64,000 nucleotides of DNA from Apiotrichum sp. Y4204. Taxonomy: Eukaryota; Basidiomycota; Tremellomycetes; Trichosporonales; Trichosporonaceae. Below are positions 1 to 11,344 of this stretch, in pieces; the first letter of the stretch is position 1, and the number at the start of each line of letters is the position of its first letter. The position numbers and the translations under genes are program-made. Where the stretch lies: positions 558,001-622,000 of the forward strand of contig JAMYHL010000009.1 of the NCBI GenBank assembly GCA_025531455.1. Reading direction: 5' to 3'. Below the pieces are notes generated by a model, which was given only the letters and a program-made list of their open reading frames with translations, had not been told where the DNA came from and did not search any database.

Positions 1-3000
1 GGTTTTTTCCTTTCACTAAGTCACCGATATAGATGCATTGCGGATGCCTAGGCGCTCGTGCCGTATGTATCGTACGTATGCTGCTTTATTGGACTATCTC
101 TCGGGTCCCCATCAGATATACGCCCACGTACGTACCTACATTCAGAACGGCCCACGGCGATCTCAGATCAGGATCTAAAGACACCAGCATGCCAGCAGCC
201 CATTGCTCGGCTCGTGGCCTGCCGGTCATTCTATCTCGGTCTAGATGACACCAGGCACGCACCAGTTGTTGCTAGTGGCGCTCCGAGTGGTATCTACGCC
301 GTCATGCGCCTCCGAGCGATCCATGAGGCATCACGGCCGCACCCAATCAAAAAGCTGTAGCAGGAAGCGCATGGCGCGCAAGTCTGCAGTACATGCCTCA
401 CTCAAGACCAGTCTTCCACGAGGGCCAACTGTTGGCATCCTGCACCAGACCTCCAGAAGACAGGTCTGCCGCGCGCAACGCTCCAAGTTCGGGCTCAAGA
501 CCTGAGAAACGGATGCATCGTAAAAATACCCGAAACTCGTCCGCGAGGTCAACATCGGCTTCCAGAGGCTGGTTCACATTGTGCACTTTCATTGCATGAA
601 TGCAGGATAAAGGCAGACCCGGCGTCAGTCAGTCTCAGGCTGTGCTGGCCGCATACGACTCCGCATTCCGTCTCGATGTGACTACCAAACCTTCGGCTCT
701 AAGACATTATTCCAGGTAGCGAGGAGCGAGTCGCCCAAGAACCAGCAGCTTTTTACTCGAGAGTCCTGTTGGGCGCCAACAAGTCGCCGTTCTGCAAGCT
801 GCAGTGCAAGTGCAAGTGGTAAGTGGGCGAGACTGCTTCCCAGGGTTTACATGTCGCGCCGAGACATAGACAGAGAAGGCGTCAAAACAGCTTCAAACGC
901 AAGAGGTCAAAACAGTCTACTGGCCACTGGACTGGTCCCGGGAACTCAGTGCGCCAGAGTCATGCAACACAAATTGTGGACGGTCTCAGCCTCAAGTCAG
1001 TCGCACCGAGCCTGTAACTTGGACTGCATCAAAGCTATAATCCTATGACCCTGCATGGAGTACCTGAAAGGCGCCGAGGGCACAGCGCCGCGGGATCTGT
1101 GGCGAGATCTCCATATCACACCGCCAGATCTCCGGGCGTTCGAGCTTTACGCCACCGATGTATATTCACCTGAACCTCATTCAGCTCTCAGTTACAGGGT
1201 ACCTGCACACCGGAGCCGCTGATCAACCACCCTCCTCAAGTTAGACAGCCTCAAGACTGTTCGACTGTGTCGCTCGCCGCTCGGCAGCTGTGTCATGGAG
1301 TACCCGAAGTACGATCAAGTTTGAAAGTCATCCAGGTCTACTTTGGCACAGTCTCTTGTCCAAGACGATCAACGCCGGATCACCAGTTTCAACATGTGAA
1401 TCACGGAGATCTTGTACGCTTGTGGATAGGCGCTATCTGGAGGATCTAACGGGCATGGTATCGACAGACTGAGGTACTGGAGTTACGCTTTGAAACCTCA
1501 TATCTTCGCTCGTCCATGCCATACCTCTACAATAACAATTTATCGTACAATTTGCACTTTACATGGTGCGCGGAGCGGCTGGTCGGAAAAACCGGTGTGT
1601 GTCGTATAATTGAGAGGGCTAACAAGTGAGTCTTGACATGTAGGTCGTCTGCCAAGGTGCTTAGCGCCACATTGGGGCACTAGGTCCTGGTCCCAGGTAC
1701 AGAGCGGTCGAGTGAAGTGACCTTTGAAACATACCAATGGCTAGCCCGTTGCGTAGGGTTGGGGACGTGAATGGTATCAAACGGTATTTCACGATGTGTT
1801 GTCGGCCAGTCTGATTTATGATCACTGGCGGCTGCCCATCTATTCATTGCCCAAATGGGGCAGCAGATCTGCACACCGATTGCTAGAAAGCTTCGAGTTC
1901 TTAGTAGATGATAGCTACATCATGCACCGATTTCAATCGTTACTGGATGGCATTACCTGCGCAGCTTAGCAGATGCAGGCGACCAGACGAAACAGCCCAC
2001 TCTGTGGTCTGTTCGGCCCAGGGTAAGCTATCACACCTCGTGATGTTAAGAATGCCCGCTGGTTCTTCTGCCCCGTCTCCGAACATTCTGATCCCTACCC
2101 CACAAACCTGGATCTCTGATTCCTCAATCCTCCACCAGAGAGTGAGCCACCGCATCTAGGGCGAAGGCAGAGTGAGTGCGCAGAGGTCGCTGATGGACCT
2201 AAAACACCCTTGGATCACACGTTCCCGCCCCGAGGTTTTGGCCCTGAGATGAGATCTTAAATTCAGATCCCATGTCTTACCCTGGTGCCAGACCATCTCT
2301 GCTCTTGTGCTTCCACTTCTCCAGGTTCTACCACCGTCCCTGAGTCTTGCCGCAATCTGGCGTGCGCGGCCGCCCCAGTCCCGCCGGCTACGGTTTAGTG
2401 TGTAGATCCATTCCGACGGCGGAGGCGTGGGCCTGGGACAGACTGTGGGGGGGACGAGCAGTCCCTTTTCGCGTTGGCTGTTTGGGCGGGCCAGGACAGA
2501 GCATGCCAGGGTTGCTTCCTCGGGCCGACTCCACAGTGTCATCCTGGTTCCTGCTCCAAGGCGCTCCCTCGACTGCGATAAGCCTCGAAGCTGTGCTGCT
2601 GGTGACCACGGTCTGACGCTTAAGACATTCATGGAATATCACCAGTCAGTCGAATCAGCTGTAATCCTCCACATAGAGAGTACCAAAGAAACTTAGGGTT
2701 ATCAACAGGACCGGGCGATCGTCGCACACCGGGTATCAACTACAACAGAGAAATTCCGCTTCCCGACGGATCTCTCACAGGTTCTGGATCTGAACACTAA
2801 AACGTGGAAACGGGAGCAGTTTATCATGATCGTGTTCAACGATGTCTCGTACCACACGCTTTGTCCCCGCCGCGAGCACAGAGGGCCTCGAACCCGTGGA
2901 TGCTCGATTGAGACGCCATTCTCCGACAAACACCACTGACAAGCGCGAGACGGAGAAAAGAAGCCTGTTAACGTTGTCCCCGACGTCGGCTTTCGGCAGG

Positions 3001-4148
3001 ATTGCGTTGGTGGCGCTTGGGTGGTTTGAAGGTGTTCTCGATTGCGCGCTGTGCACACTGACCTTGCAATCTGGCAGTCCAACCAGCTTCAGTCGCCCGT
3101 CCAACGTCGGCTGCAAAGCTCCAAACTCATGGTCGATCCAGACTCGAGACAGTGCGCTTGGGCTTACAATGAATCCACGGGACAGGGGCGGCACCGTTGA
3201 CCAGTCCATGTTCCAGTGGTGTGCCTTTCTTCCGAAGGAATGTTGCCGACTTTTGTGGTCCGACCTCAAAACGGTTTCCCTAGTCACGCAGTAAATTCTC
3301 CGGAGCAGATCGGGACTGCAATCTGGAATGCCATGTCCAGGGAGACTGCAGATTGCTGCACACCGTTTTGTCGGTGGCCCCACCCTCGCTAATTTCAGCT
3401 GAGAGTCCTCAGACAGACATCACTTTTCACCCAGACCTCCAGTTATGACAGGGCCCCTGCGCAGTCCAAGAGGGCGAGCGAGAGTGTGGCAAAAAGCCGG
3501 CACGATTAGTTTCGCCGACATCTCAGAGCTGGAGCTCGGGTTTTGATTCCACTTGATGGCCGAAACGCTCGTGTCTTGGTCACACCCCATCTCCGTCCAC
3601 AAGTCCACCAATTGACCAATTTATCAACAGTGAGGGTCTCCGCATTCCTAATGTCGGGGAGCATAGCCGAGGCAGAGCATGAGCGTGACACTGAGTCGTC
3701 TAGAAGGCTGGAAAGGCGGCCAGATCGCGTCCCGAACTGCTCTTAGGATAAAGTCTTGAATTGTATTACGGAGCCGGAACAACTGCTACTTGCAGAACTC
3801 AACTGATCAGGTGGAAGAACATGAGCGGGATGAGAAAAGCGCGAATTGTAGGAGCCAGAACGGGCAGCTTTTGAATGAGGCTAAACATGCAAACAAAAAG
3901 AGGGATAACACGCGCTAGTCTGGGTGCAGCTGATGGTGGGCAACAGAAACAAATCAAGCAGTTTCTCCGTGTCACCCGTTAGTGCCTAATCGCGATCGTG
4001 ATCACCGTCCACAACGCTCAGGGATAGTCAAACTTGTTCAACACACATCAGTTCATTTTACAAACAGACAACCATACTTGTGACCGATCATGGTGCTTGA
4101 TCTCATGATAGTCAGTCCCGTTGAAATGGGGTGCCTCAACGTTGTCCC
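1..4148. other. Gene-free stretch at the left edge
   Basis: No reading frame here resembles a known protein. Open frames are short, overlap on both strands and show no exon-intron chain of the kind seen in the real genes of this window. No tRNA, rRNA, transposase or reverse transcriptase signature was recognised. It could be intergenic DNA, the remnant of a decayed element, or non-coding transcript territory; the sequence does not decide. Confidence 0.6.
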
Positions 4149-5593
4149 CTACGCCTTCGCCGCATCGTTCGGTCTGGCGCCCAACAGCGCGTTGTAAAGA
4201 TCACCAAAGAAACGGGGCCAGTAAGAACCGAAGACGGACCTGTGGACTTTAGCTTTGAAATGAATTGTAACGATTACGTACTGGCCCTGCTCAATGCGCG
4301 CAGACACGAGCGCCGACTGCTCCTTCCCAGTCACGTCGTATTCATCGGCCCCCAGGATAGTGGCCGATGTCTTATCGATCAACAGGACCGCACTGCCGTT
4401 TCCTTTGTCGGCCCCCTTGGAGCCTGGGCAGCCGCATGCAGCGTAAATTAGAGATTCCGCCACAAGTGAGACGGGAACTAGTGGGATCCCCGAAAGAATT
4501 GCAAGCATCTGGGGAGGAAGAATAGCTGTCGCTGAAAAGAATGGGCAAATGGTGTGGCATCTATAGGTCAGCCATCTTCTGCAACATCACGGCCATGTAC
4601 GTGTGGACAGCCGTCAGCGTACAAGAGACGTGCACGTGTGACGGCCAAACATCATGAGACGTGAGACAGCCATGTAAGGGCCAGCGATATAACAGGAACA
4701 CTCACTCAAATCCCTTCAGATCGCCACGAGCCAGAGCATCATTCAAGCCTTTCCAGTACGCCACTGTCCCGTGCTTGCTCGACGAATAGGTAGTGCCGCC
4801 TGGAATCGGTGCGAACCCGCCCATGCTGGCAGTAAGGATAAGGCGGCGGGGCCGAGTCGGCTCGCCAGCAGCAGCCCAAACCTCTTGAGCTGCGGCTGAA
4901 GTCGTCAAAGTACCGCCAAGATTAACGTGAAGAGTAATGTTCCGCCAGGGCAAGGACTTGGCCGCTGGAGTGGTAAGCATCAACCGCGAGTACATATAGT
5001 CAGTAACGGAGACCCACTTCCATCGTCCTCCTCGAGCTTCTCCGCCTTGGATGACAGTCCCGCATTCGCGTAGACAATATCGGCGGTGCCGAGCTCTTCC
5101 TGGCACTTCCGGAACGCAGCTTGAACCTGGTCCATCTTTGTCACGTCCGCTTTGGCCCATCCAGCTTTCCTGTGATATTAATGGACATTCAAAATCTGGC
5201 CACAATCTAAGGTTGGATGATATCATTATCTCTCGTTTATTGTGGTACTCACCCTCCACGATCCTGGATCTTCTTGACGACAATCTTCATCGATTGCTCG
5301 TTGAGGTCGACAACGAATACCTTGGCACTGTAAGATGAGCATGCAGCTATCATACAGAATAACCTTGGATGCCAGGGTGAATGACCACAGCTCCGACAAT
5401 CCAGCTACACTCACCCATATTCAGCGACAGTGTATGCGGTAGATGAACCGAAGCCCGACGCTCCACCTGGACATAAGCATCCTGCAGGAAACACAGCCAC
5501 GTCGGGCGTCCATCACCAACCTGTAACAAAGACAACGGCATCTTTGAGCTGATCGGCCTGCTCGAGGAGGTTTCCAGCCTTGACATCAAACAT
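4149..5593 (-). CDS. Short-chain dehydrogenase/reductase (15-PGDH-like)
   Basis: Six exons joined: 5593-5521, 5466-5415, 5327-5253, 5169-5018, 4964-4706, 4560-4149, giving 340 aa. The Rossmann cofactor motif TGGASGFG is at residues 24-31, an acidic residue follows beta-2 (VVDL), NAG is at 102-104, and the catalytic set is Ser164, Tyr177 and Lys181 (YSSSK). The C-terminal exon, with ILPPQM followed by a hydrophobic helix (LSGIPLVPVSLVAESL), matches the NAD-dependent 15-hydroxyprostaglandin dehydrogenase-like branch of fungal SDRs, so NAD(H) is the more likely cofactor. The substrate is unknown. Intron 1 starts GTTGGT rather than GTGAGT. The last intron (4561-4705, 145 nt) is the longest. The gene is divergent from the cysteine synthase-like gene with a 540-bp shared promoter. 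The family call is firm; substrate specificity is not inferable. Confidence 0.88.
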
Positions 5594-6133
5594 ACCGACT
5601 AACGCGCGAGATATTAGAACGATGAGATAAAACGAAGCGAGAAGAGTGGGTATCAATAGCAATCCACGAGCCGTATGATGGGAACAGGGTATATATCTAG
5701 AGACGATTGCTGTAAAGGGGCGTCACTCGTGTGAAGAGCAAAGGAGAGGCGGCGTCGACGATGCCGCCAGACCCGGCTAGGCTGGCGAGGACACCCGAGA
5801 AACCCGGGGCTCGGGGACGGGGATGGACACATTCAAGACATGTCTGCTACACACGCATCGGTATTCAATGACGTGGTGTGCCCAGTCACGTGACACCCAA
5901 AAGATCGTCCTGAGGCCCTAATAAAAAGTACAAAACACAATATGTTTCTCATTGTAATGAATTCTATTGACAGGTGCAAACGACGTCACCCAATGTTGCC
6001 CCGCCGCCACTGAGAATGGCCCACCGCTCCTTGTTTGTGATTTTTCAGACTGCACCTGCAAAGTCGACCTGCGGTTACAACTTACAACATCCATTCAACG
6101 CCGGCTCAATTCGCCACACAGTATCATCCTGAT
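5594..6133. promoter_or_regulatory. Divergent promoter with three ACGT-core sites
   Basis: This is the intergenic region between the SDR start (5593) and the cysteine synthase-like start (6134). Three ACGT-core elements are present: TGACGTGG (5869-5876), the palindrome TCACGTGA (5886-5893) and CGACGTCA (5981-5988). TCACGTGA fits the Cbf1/centromere-DNA-element-I type bHLH site, known in yeasts to control sulfur genes. The other two resemble bZIP/CRE half sites. An AT-rich stretch (ataaaaagtacaaaacac, near 5920) lies between the first pair and the third site. Function is inferred from the motifs only. Confidence 0.45.
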
Positions 6134-7803
6134 ATGAGCGCGTTCGGTGTGGGGCTGAGCAGCGCGACAGCATGGTTCTCCGGCCTGGCAGATCGATGGC
6201 GCAGCGGGCTCCCGCGACGGTTCTCTCGGGACCTGGTCGTCGGCCTCGTCCTTGGCATTGTCGCGTCGCTGTCCGGGACGCGACTAGCGGGCTTCGCCCA
6301 ATCATGGCATCGGAAACGCGCTCTGCAGAAGGTCCCCAAGCGGCCTATCGAGGTGCGATCGGAGGAGATTGTTCCCGGAGTCGCTGGACTTATTGGGAAC
6401 ACGCCGCTCGTCCGCATCAACTCACTTTCGGATGCGCTCGGCGTCGAGATCCTGGGCAAAGCAGAGTTCCTCAACCCCGGTGGAAGCGTGAAAGATCGCG
6501 TGGCACTGCGGATTATTGAAGACGCGGAGGCGCGCGGTTTGCTTCGTCCTCACACTGGCAGCGTGCTCTTCGAAGGAACCGTTGGAAGCACCGGTATCTC
6601 TCTCGCTACAGTTGGAATTGCAAAAGGTTACGACGCCCACATCATTATGCCGTCGGATGTGGCTATGGACAAGGTGCTTGTTCTTGAGCGGCTTGGGGCC
6701 ACTGTCGAACGCGTACCTCCAGTGTCTATCGTTGATCAAAATCAGTTTGTTGTGAGTGTCAGCTCCCTTCAGTAGATACAAAAGCTGACAACAGAATCTC
6801 GCACGTCGTCGAGCACATGAATTTGGGCAGGTGGATCTCCCAACGAACAGCGACTCGGACGACATTGTCGTATCCACCACGGCAACTCGTGACGATGTCT
6901 ATGGCAAGCACACTCGCGCTCACCAGGAGGCTCTGGCGTCTCGACCGCGCGGCTTCTTCGCGGACCAGTTCGAGAACACGTCCAACTTTGACGCGCACTT
7001 TTACGGTACTGGACCCGAAATTGTGCGTCAGACGGGCGGCAATCTGGACGCGTTTGTGTCAGGCGCAGGTACCGGTGGAACCATTGCTGGGACCGGTGCA
7101 GCCATCAAGCGCGCGATTCCGAATGCAAAGATTATTCTCGCCGACCCCACCGGCTCGGGGTTGTACAACAAGGTCAAGTTTGGCGTCATGTATGCGCCGC
7201 AGGAGAGCGAAGGCACCAAACGGAGATATCAAGTCGACACTGTGGTTGAGGGCATCGGGATTAACAGGATTACGCACAACTTCGTCTTGGGCGAGCAACT
7301 CATCAATGATGCTTATCGGTGAGTGGTCTTTTTGGGTGTGCGTCAATGTCTTATCTGGTCTGTGTAGTCCACAGATCCAGGTTCACACACAGACGCTCAG
7401 TCTGTGGGATTGTTCCCTTGATATCTGTATTCTGACCTTGACATCACCTCTGTAGTCCATATAGCCATTCCTTGTTCACAGCCGGCCGCCGACGAAGCGT
7501 CTGCCCAAACCTAGAATGGAGCTTATTGCTGACACTCACAGTATCACAGACGCTGAAGCGGTTGCCATGTCGCGCTACTTGGTGAAGCATGACGGACTGT
7601 TCCTTGGCTCGTCAAGCGCTTGTAACCTAGTGGCTTGCATACGCCTTGCCAAGAGTGGCACCTTGCCGTCCAACGCCCGGATCGTGACCATTCTCTGCGA
7701 TTCTGGTAACCGCCACCAGACCAAGTTCTGGAGCGAGGAATTCCTCGAGAAGCAGGGTATCGAGGTCGACGTGGGAATCATTGAGAGGATGATTGCGGAA
7801 TGA
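6134..7803 (+). CDS. Membrane-anchored cysteine synthase-like PLP enzyme (Ygr012w/Mcy1 type)
   Basis: Three exons (6134-6751, 6795-7318, 7542-7803) give 467 aa. It is a fold-type II PLP enzyme of the cysteine synthase family. GNTPL is at 88-92 and the PLP lysine is K120 in GGSVKDR. The substrate loop is EGTVGSTG rather than the TSGNTG of bacterial CysK. The phosphate-binding loop GAGTGGTIAGTG lies in exon 2, and the C-terminal exon carries GSSSACN. The N terminus has a hydrophobic span at about 34-50 preceded by basic residues, as in the yeast mitochondrial outer-membrane protein Ygr012w (Mcy1). Classical O-acetylserine sulfhydrylase activity is uncertain for this subgroup, so an H2S or cysteine-related role is an inference. 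The 223-nt intron 2 is unusually long for this window. Exon 3 joins cleanly at AYR|ITDAEAV. Confidence 0.9.
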
Positions 7804-8788
7804 ACCAACGGATAGGACCAGGGAAGAAAGAGACGAGGGATCGAGACACGCACTATGTGGCAACGACAATGGCAAACGGCCATCATCGCCGCGGCCGCCA
7901 CTCTGCATCGCACCATCACAAGCATCAGCAATCCACGCATGAACCATACACAATGCTCTATATCAGCCAACGCGCCAACGGCCAACTAGCGTATGTACCA
8001 CGATCTATGCGTGAAACCCTGTACCATGCCGCCTCAGCCTCCTCCATCCCTGATCTGACGGACACTAACGCTCAGATAATGTCTGCTTATCGTCTAGCCC
8101 GTGCCGCGCACACAAGATCTCGGCGTAGTAGTACTTCTCGCCGGGTCTAAGGATTAAGAACGATAGTGCCTGAAGGATCCAGCACGATAGTAACATGCCA
8201 CGATCTGTCTAGGTTTGCCTGTAACGTAGCCTTGCTCCTGGAAGCTGTGGCGGCGCCACTTCGACCGGCCGTCACCTTCCGGTGATCTCGGGTGGGGAAA
8301 GCGCATTATCAGTCGCCGAAACTGGATCGCGGCATGCCGACCTGGTCTTGCCCGATCGCTAGTGGCTGACGGAGGCTGCCCAGGAATGTGGAGGGCGACA
8401 TGACGATGGTGGCGAGGACGATGGAGATGGAGATGCTCACCACGACGTGGAGTTCGCGATGGAGATGGAGATAATCGCCATCTTTGTCGTGTAGCCATCA
8501 TGGTGATGAGAGGAACAGTCTCGATGCGCGTAGCTCGTAAAAGGCCGGGCTGTTACCCAGTATGCTCCTCGGTAGCAGCAAATCACGCTGTAATTCCTCT
8601 CAACTCACAAAGGCCCGATCTCCGACTTGCCGTGTCAATACCACTATTTCTCCCTCAATGAACGGTCCGGATCCCAACAACCATGCATCTCAGCTCGAGA
8701 TGCGCGGGGAGCAGAGCTCGGTGATGTAGTCTTGGCCGCCTCGAATCTCTCACGTGGCGGACCACGTGACCCAAACAAATTCAGTGAA
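7804..8788. other. Intergenic, nothing recognised
   Basis: This is the 3' flank of the cysteine synthase-like gene up to the tRNA. Open frames here have no family resemblance. A CACGTG hexamer lies at about 8762-8769 just upstream of the tRNA, but no gene can be tied to it. Confidence 0.5.
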
Positions 8789-8872
8789 GCCCCGTTAGCT
8801 CAGTGGTAGAGCGTGTCACTAGTACCCTAAAAGGTCATGACAAGGTCAGTCGTTCAAGTCGGCTACGGGGCA
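8789..8872 (+). tRNA. tRNA-Thr(AGU) with a 12-nt intron
   Basis: A full cloverleaf can be folded. The acceptor pairs GCCCCGT with ACGGGGC and ends in discriminator A. The D arm is GCTCAGTGGTAGAGC. The anticodon stem is TGTCA (8814-8818) paired with TGACA (8838-8842), and the T arm is AGTCG-TTCAAGT-CGGCT. The loop reads CT-AGT-A, so the anticodon is AGU (Thr, with A34 presumably edited to inosine). A 12-nt intron (8825-8836) sits one base 3' of the anticodon, the canonical position. The A box (TAGCTCAGTGG) and B box (GTTCAAGTC) form the internal promoter. CCA is not encoded. Confidence 0.93.
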
Positions 8873-8876
8873 GATC

Positions 8877-8881
8877 TTTTT
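8877..8881 (+). terminator. Pol III T5 terminator of the tRNA gene
   Basis: A run of five T residues begins four bases after the tRNA discriminator base, the usual RNA polymerase III termination signal. Confidence 0.8.
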
Positions 8882-10092
8882 GTCGATCATTTTTCTGAAC
8901 TCTCGCACTTTTGTCCACATTGATCTGCCCATGCGGCGTCTGGTCATGTTATTTAGCCCACTAGACCATTCAGATTGATTAGATTCTAGATTGGGCTACA
9001 TTGATCAGACCAATTTCGGTCGACCGCGCGAAGTTGTGAATGTCAAAGCAACATGAGTGCCAGATCTTGAGAGTAAAGAGCCATCAATGCGTGTGGATGA
9101 ATGACTCGTGCGACATCCGGATGTTCAGATCCAGGGAGATTTGTTAGTGCGATGCCCACCTCACGTATGTCCACAGGTCAGACAGATTGGTGTCAAGATC
9201 CCCGCGACTCTCGCAGTTTAGGGCCGCTCGTCAAGTGTCAATTACAATCCAATGATCCAATGGCATAATGGTTCAATTGTCAATTGTCGAGTTTCATCTA
9301 TACAATCGCTCCCCAGATCCCAGATCTGCTTTCATGGTCTCAATCAAGCTACTCCGCGACTGCCGCGGGCAGTACCGAGTACCGAGTACCGAGTACCGAG
9401 TACCGAGTCTAAGATCCGGGTGGATCATGACGCTACACGGCGCGAGTCTCAGAGACCCGCCGACACGCCGCTCGCGTTCCCGGATGGTGCGAGCTCACAG
9501 GACAGCAAGCCAGGAGAGTCTCAGTGGGCGAATGTTGGAAATCGCCGCGTTTGGCCGTTGCTGCTGTCGCCGAGACATAAATCGAATGGACCGAACTTGT
9601 TTTCACAATCTTGAGACTCTTTGAGCTAGTACTCGCCGGAAACTAACACGCGCCAGTTGATTCCAGCTCCGATGTTCTAGAGTCATATGGGGTCTGGGAA
9701 GGAGGAAAGCATTCGGGAAAAGTGCAGATTCCCGACCCGCCAAGGAGATGGAGAAGCCAAGCGGGGAACAAAAGATCCATCGTCAGTCTGGCGCGGAACG
9801 AGAAGCTTTTGATGAGTACAAATCATAATGGACAGCATCGCAGCCAGGTCAGAGCGTCATCTCGGTGTTAGTTGCGGTTGATGCGAAACTTGCTGGTTTC
9901 TCCCCCTTAAACCTTCATTAAAAATCTCCGTGAGTGTTCTCATCCTTCTGCTTCATCGTTCTCAGCGTAGAAGTGACACCAAATCTAACCTTGAAATGCA
10001 GTTCGACATTCTACTTTTGCCATTGGCATCCACTCTGCACCGCTCCGGCGCTTAGTAGCCGCAGCACCGGAGAGGACACACGTGGTGGACGC
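8882..10092. other. Intergenic between tRNA and RidA gene
   Basis: No gene can be supported. The only structure seen is the 7-bp tandem repeat at 9371-9408, listed separately. The last part is the 3' flank of the RidA gene. Confidence 0.5.
9371..9408. repeat. Heptanucleotide tandem repeat (AGTACCG)x5
   Basis: Five perfect consecutive copies of AGTACCG followed by a partial AGT. It lies in intergenic DNA with no coding frame across it. The perfection suggests recent slippage and likely strain-to-strain length variation. Confidence 0.95.
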
Positions 10093-10752
10093 TTACTTCT
10101 CCTCGACGGCGATGAACTCGACCTCAACAAGGACGTCCTTGGGAAGACGGGCGACCTCGACGCACGAGCGCGCGGGCTTGGTCTCGCCAAAGAACCCGGC
10201 GTACACCTCGTTGAAGGCAACAAAGTCGTTCATGTCCTTGAGGAAGCAGAGCGTCTTCAGGACCGACTTCTTGGACGAGCCGGCCTCGGCGAGGACGCCC
10301 TCGATGTTCTTGAACACCTGAGTCTGAAATGTAAGTAAAATATCGGATACCCATAATCCTTCCCATCTTCGCTTCTACTCACAGTCTGCTCCTTGACGCC
10401 ACCCTCAACAACAGTCATGGTCTCGGGGTTGAGCGGGATCGCGCCCGACGCGTAGATGAGCTGCGACGTGTCAGATTCGATGGGGACTGAATATCTGCGC
10501 GAGCCTTGAACATACACCATTGTGCTTGACAGCCTGTGATATTAGCGTTCTGGAGCCTCGACTTGGAAGTGCTCTCGAGCGAGCGCAGTACTCACCTGGA
10601 CGTAAGGGCCAATGGCGGCGGGCGCAGCTGCAACATGATCAGACCTGGGCCATCCATCACTTCGGCTGGCACTCACCCTTGGTGTTGACGACGGTGTAGG
10701 GCGACGACATGGTGGAGTACTGTCGGGCTGTGCGGACGATGTTGCGGAACAT
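10093..10752 (-). CDS. RidA/YjgF/Mmf1 family 2-iminobutanoate/2-iminopropanoate deaminase
   Basis: Five exons (10752-10677, 10627-10596, 10533-10516, 10460-10383, 10323-10093) give 144 aa. RidA proteins hydrolyse reactive enamine/imine intermediates (2-aminoacrylate) released by PLP enzymes. Visible family blocks are AAPAAIGPYVQ, LIYASGAIPLNPET, VFKNIEGVL, MNDFVAFNEVYAGFF and the C-terminal LPKDVLVEVEFIAV. The conserved arginine that binds the substrate carboxylate is in PARSCVEV. The first 20 residues (MFRNIVRTARQYSTM...) look like a mitochondrial presequence; an internal Met at 10710-10708 (MSSPYT) could give a cytosolic form, so dual targeting as for yeast Mmf1/Hmf1 is possible. Exon 3 is an 18-nt microexon encoding AVKHNG, and intron 3 starts GTATGT. 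Confidence 0.93.
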
Positions 10753-11344
10753 GGAGGGAAGTCTAGATGAGGAATGGTTGTGGCTCGCGGCTGGGGAGAG
10801 GCCGCCAGGCATCGTTGCGCCCTGGCCATAAATGCTCGACCCTCATGGTCAGTCGCGGTTGGCTGTGGGGTATGACGGAGTGCCGTCCGGCCCGCTGACG
10901 TTGTGGTATGGCGGCAGGTGGGCACGCTCTGGTGCTAATTAGTGCATTTAGCAACATCATAATTGGAATTTGTGATACATTAGAATAATAGGATTAGTAT
11001 TGGCAACGGTTCGACCTGGCTGGGCCATTTTGCTTCCGCTCCCACTTGTGAGCTAGGAATTCCCCTCCGTGCCGGCGGGCGCCGAGTGCGAGCTCCTGGT
11101 TTGCTAGTTGGCTGGCTTTTGGCTCCATTTGTGACGTTTTGTGCACTTTCTCATCACCACCACCATCGTCACTGCCGTCGTCACAGTCGTTGTCGCCGTC
11201 ATCAGCACACTTGGAGCAGTTGACCTGTTCCCACTACACTAACATCCGGTCACTGCACGCCTACATTTCCATTCCTGGGCTCTGGGACGGTTTGAACCGA
11301 TATCAAGCGTTTCACTGAACGTCGCCGCTTCTCACATATCTATC
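10753..11344. promoter_or_regulatory. Divergent promoter, RidA / mitochondrial membrane protein
   Basis: A 592-bp intergenic region shared by two divergent genes. It includes a run of CACCACCACCATCGTCACTGCC-type triplets near 11155-11215 that is imperfectly repeated. No TATA box or clear factor site was recognised. Confidence 0.4.

Noticed and set aside
2156..2632. 158-codon minus-strand frame near the left edge
   Set aside because: No similarity, starts without promoter or exon partners, and overlaps comparable frames on the other strand.
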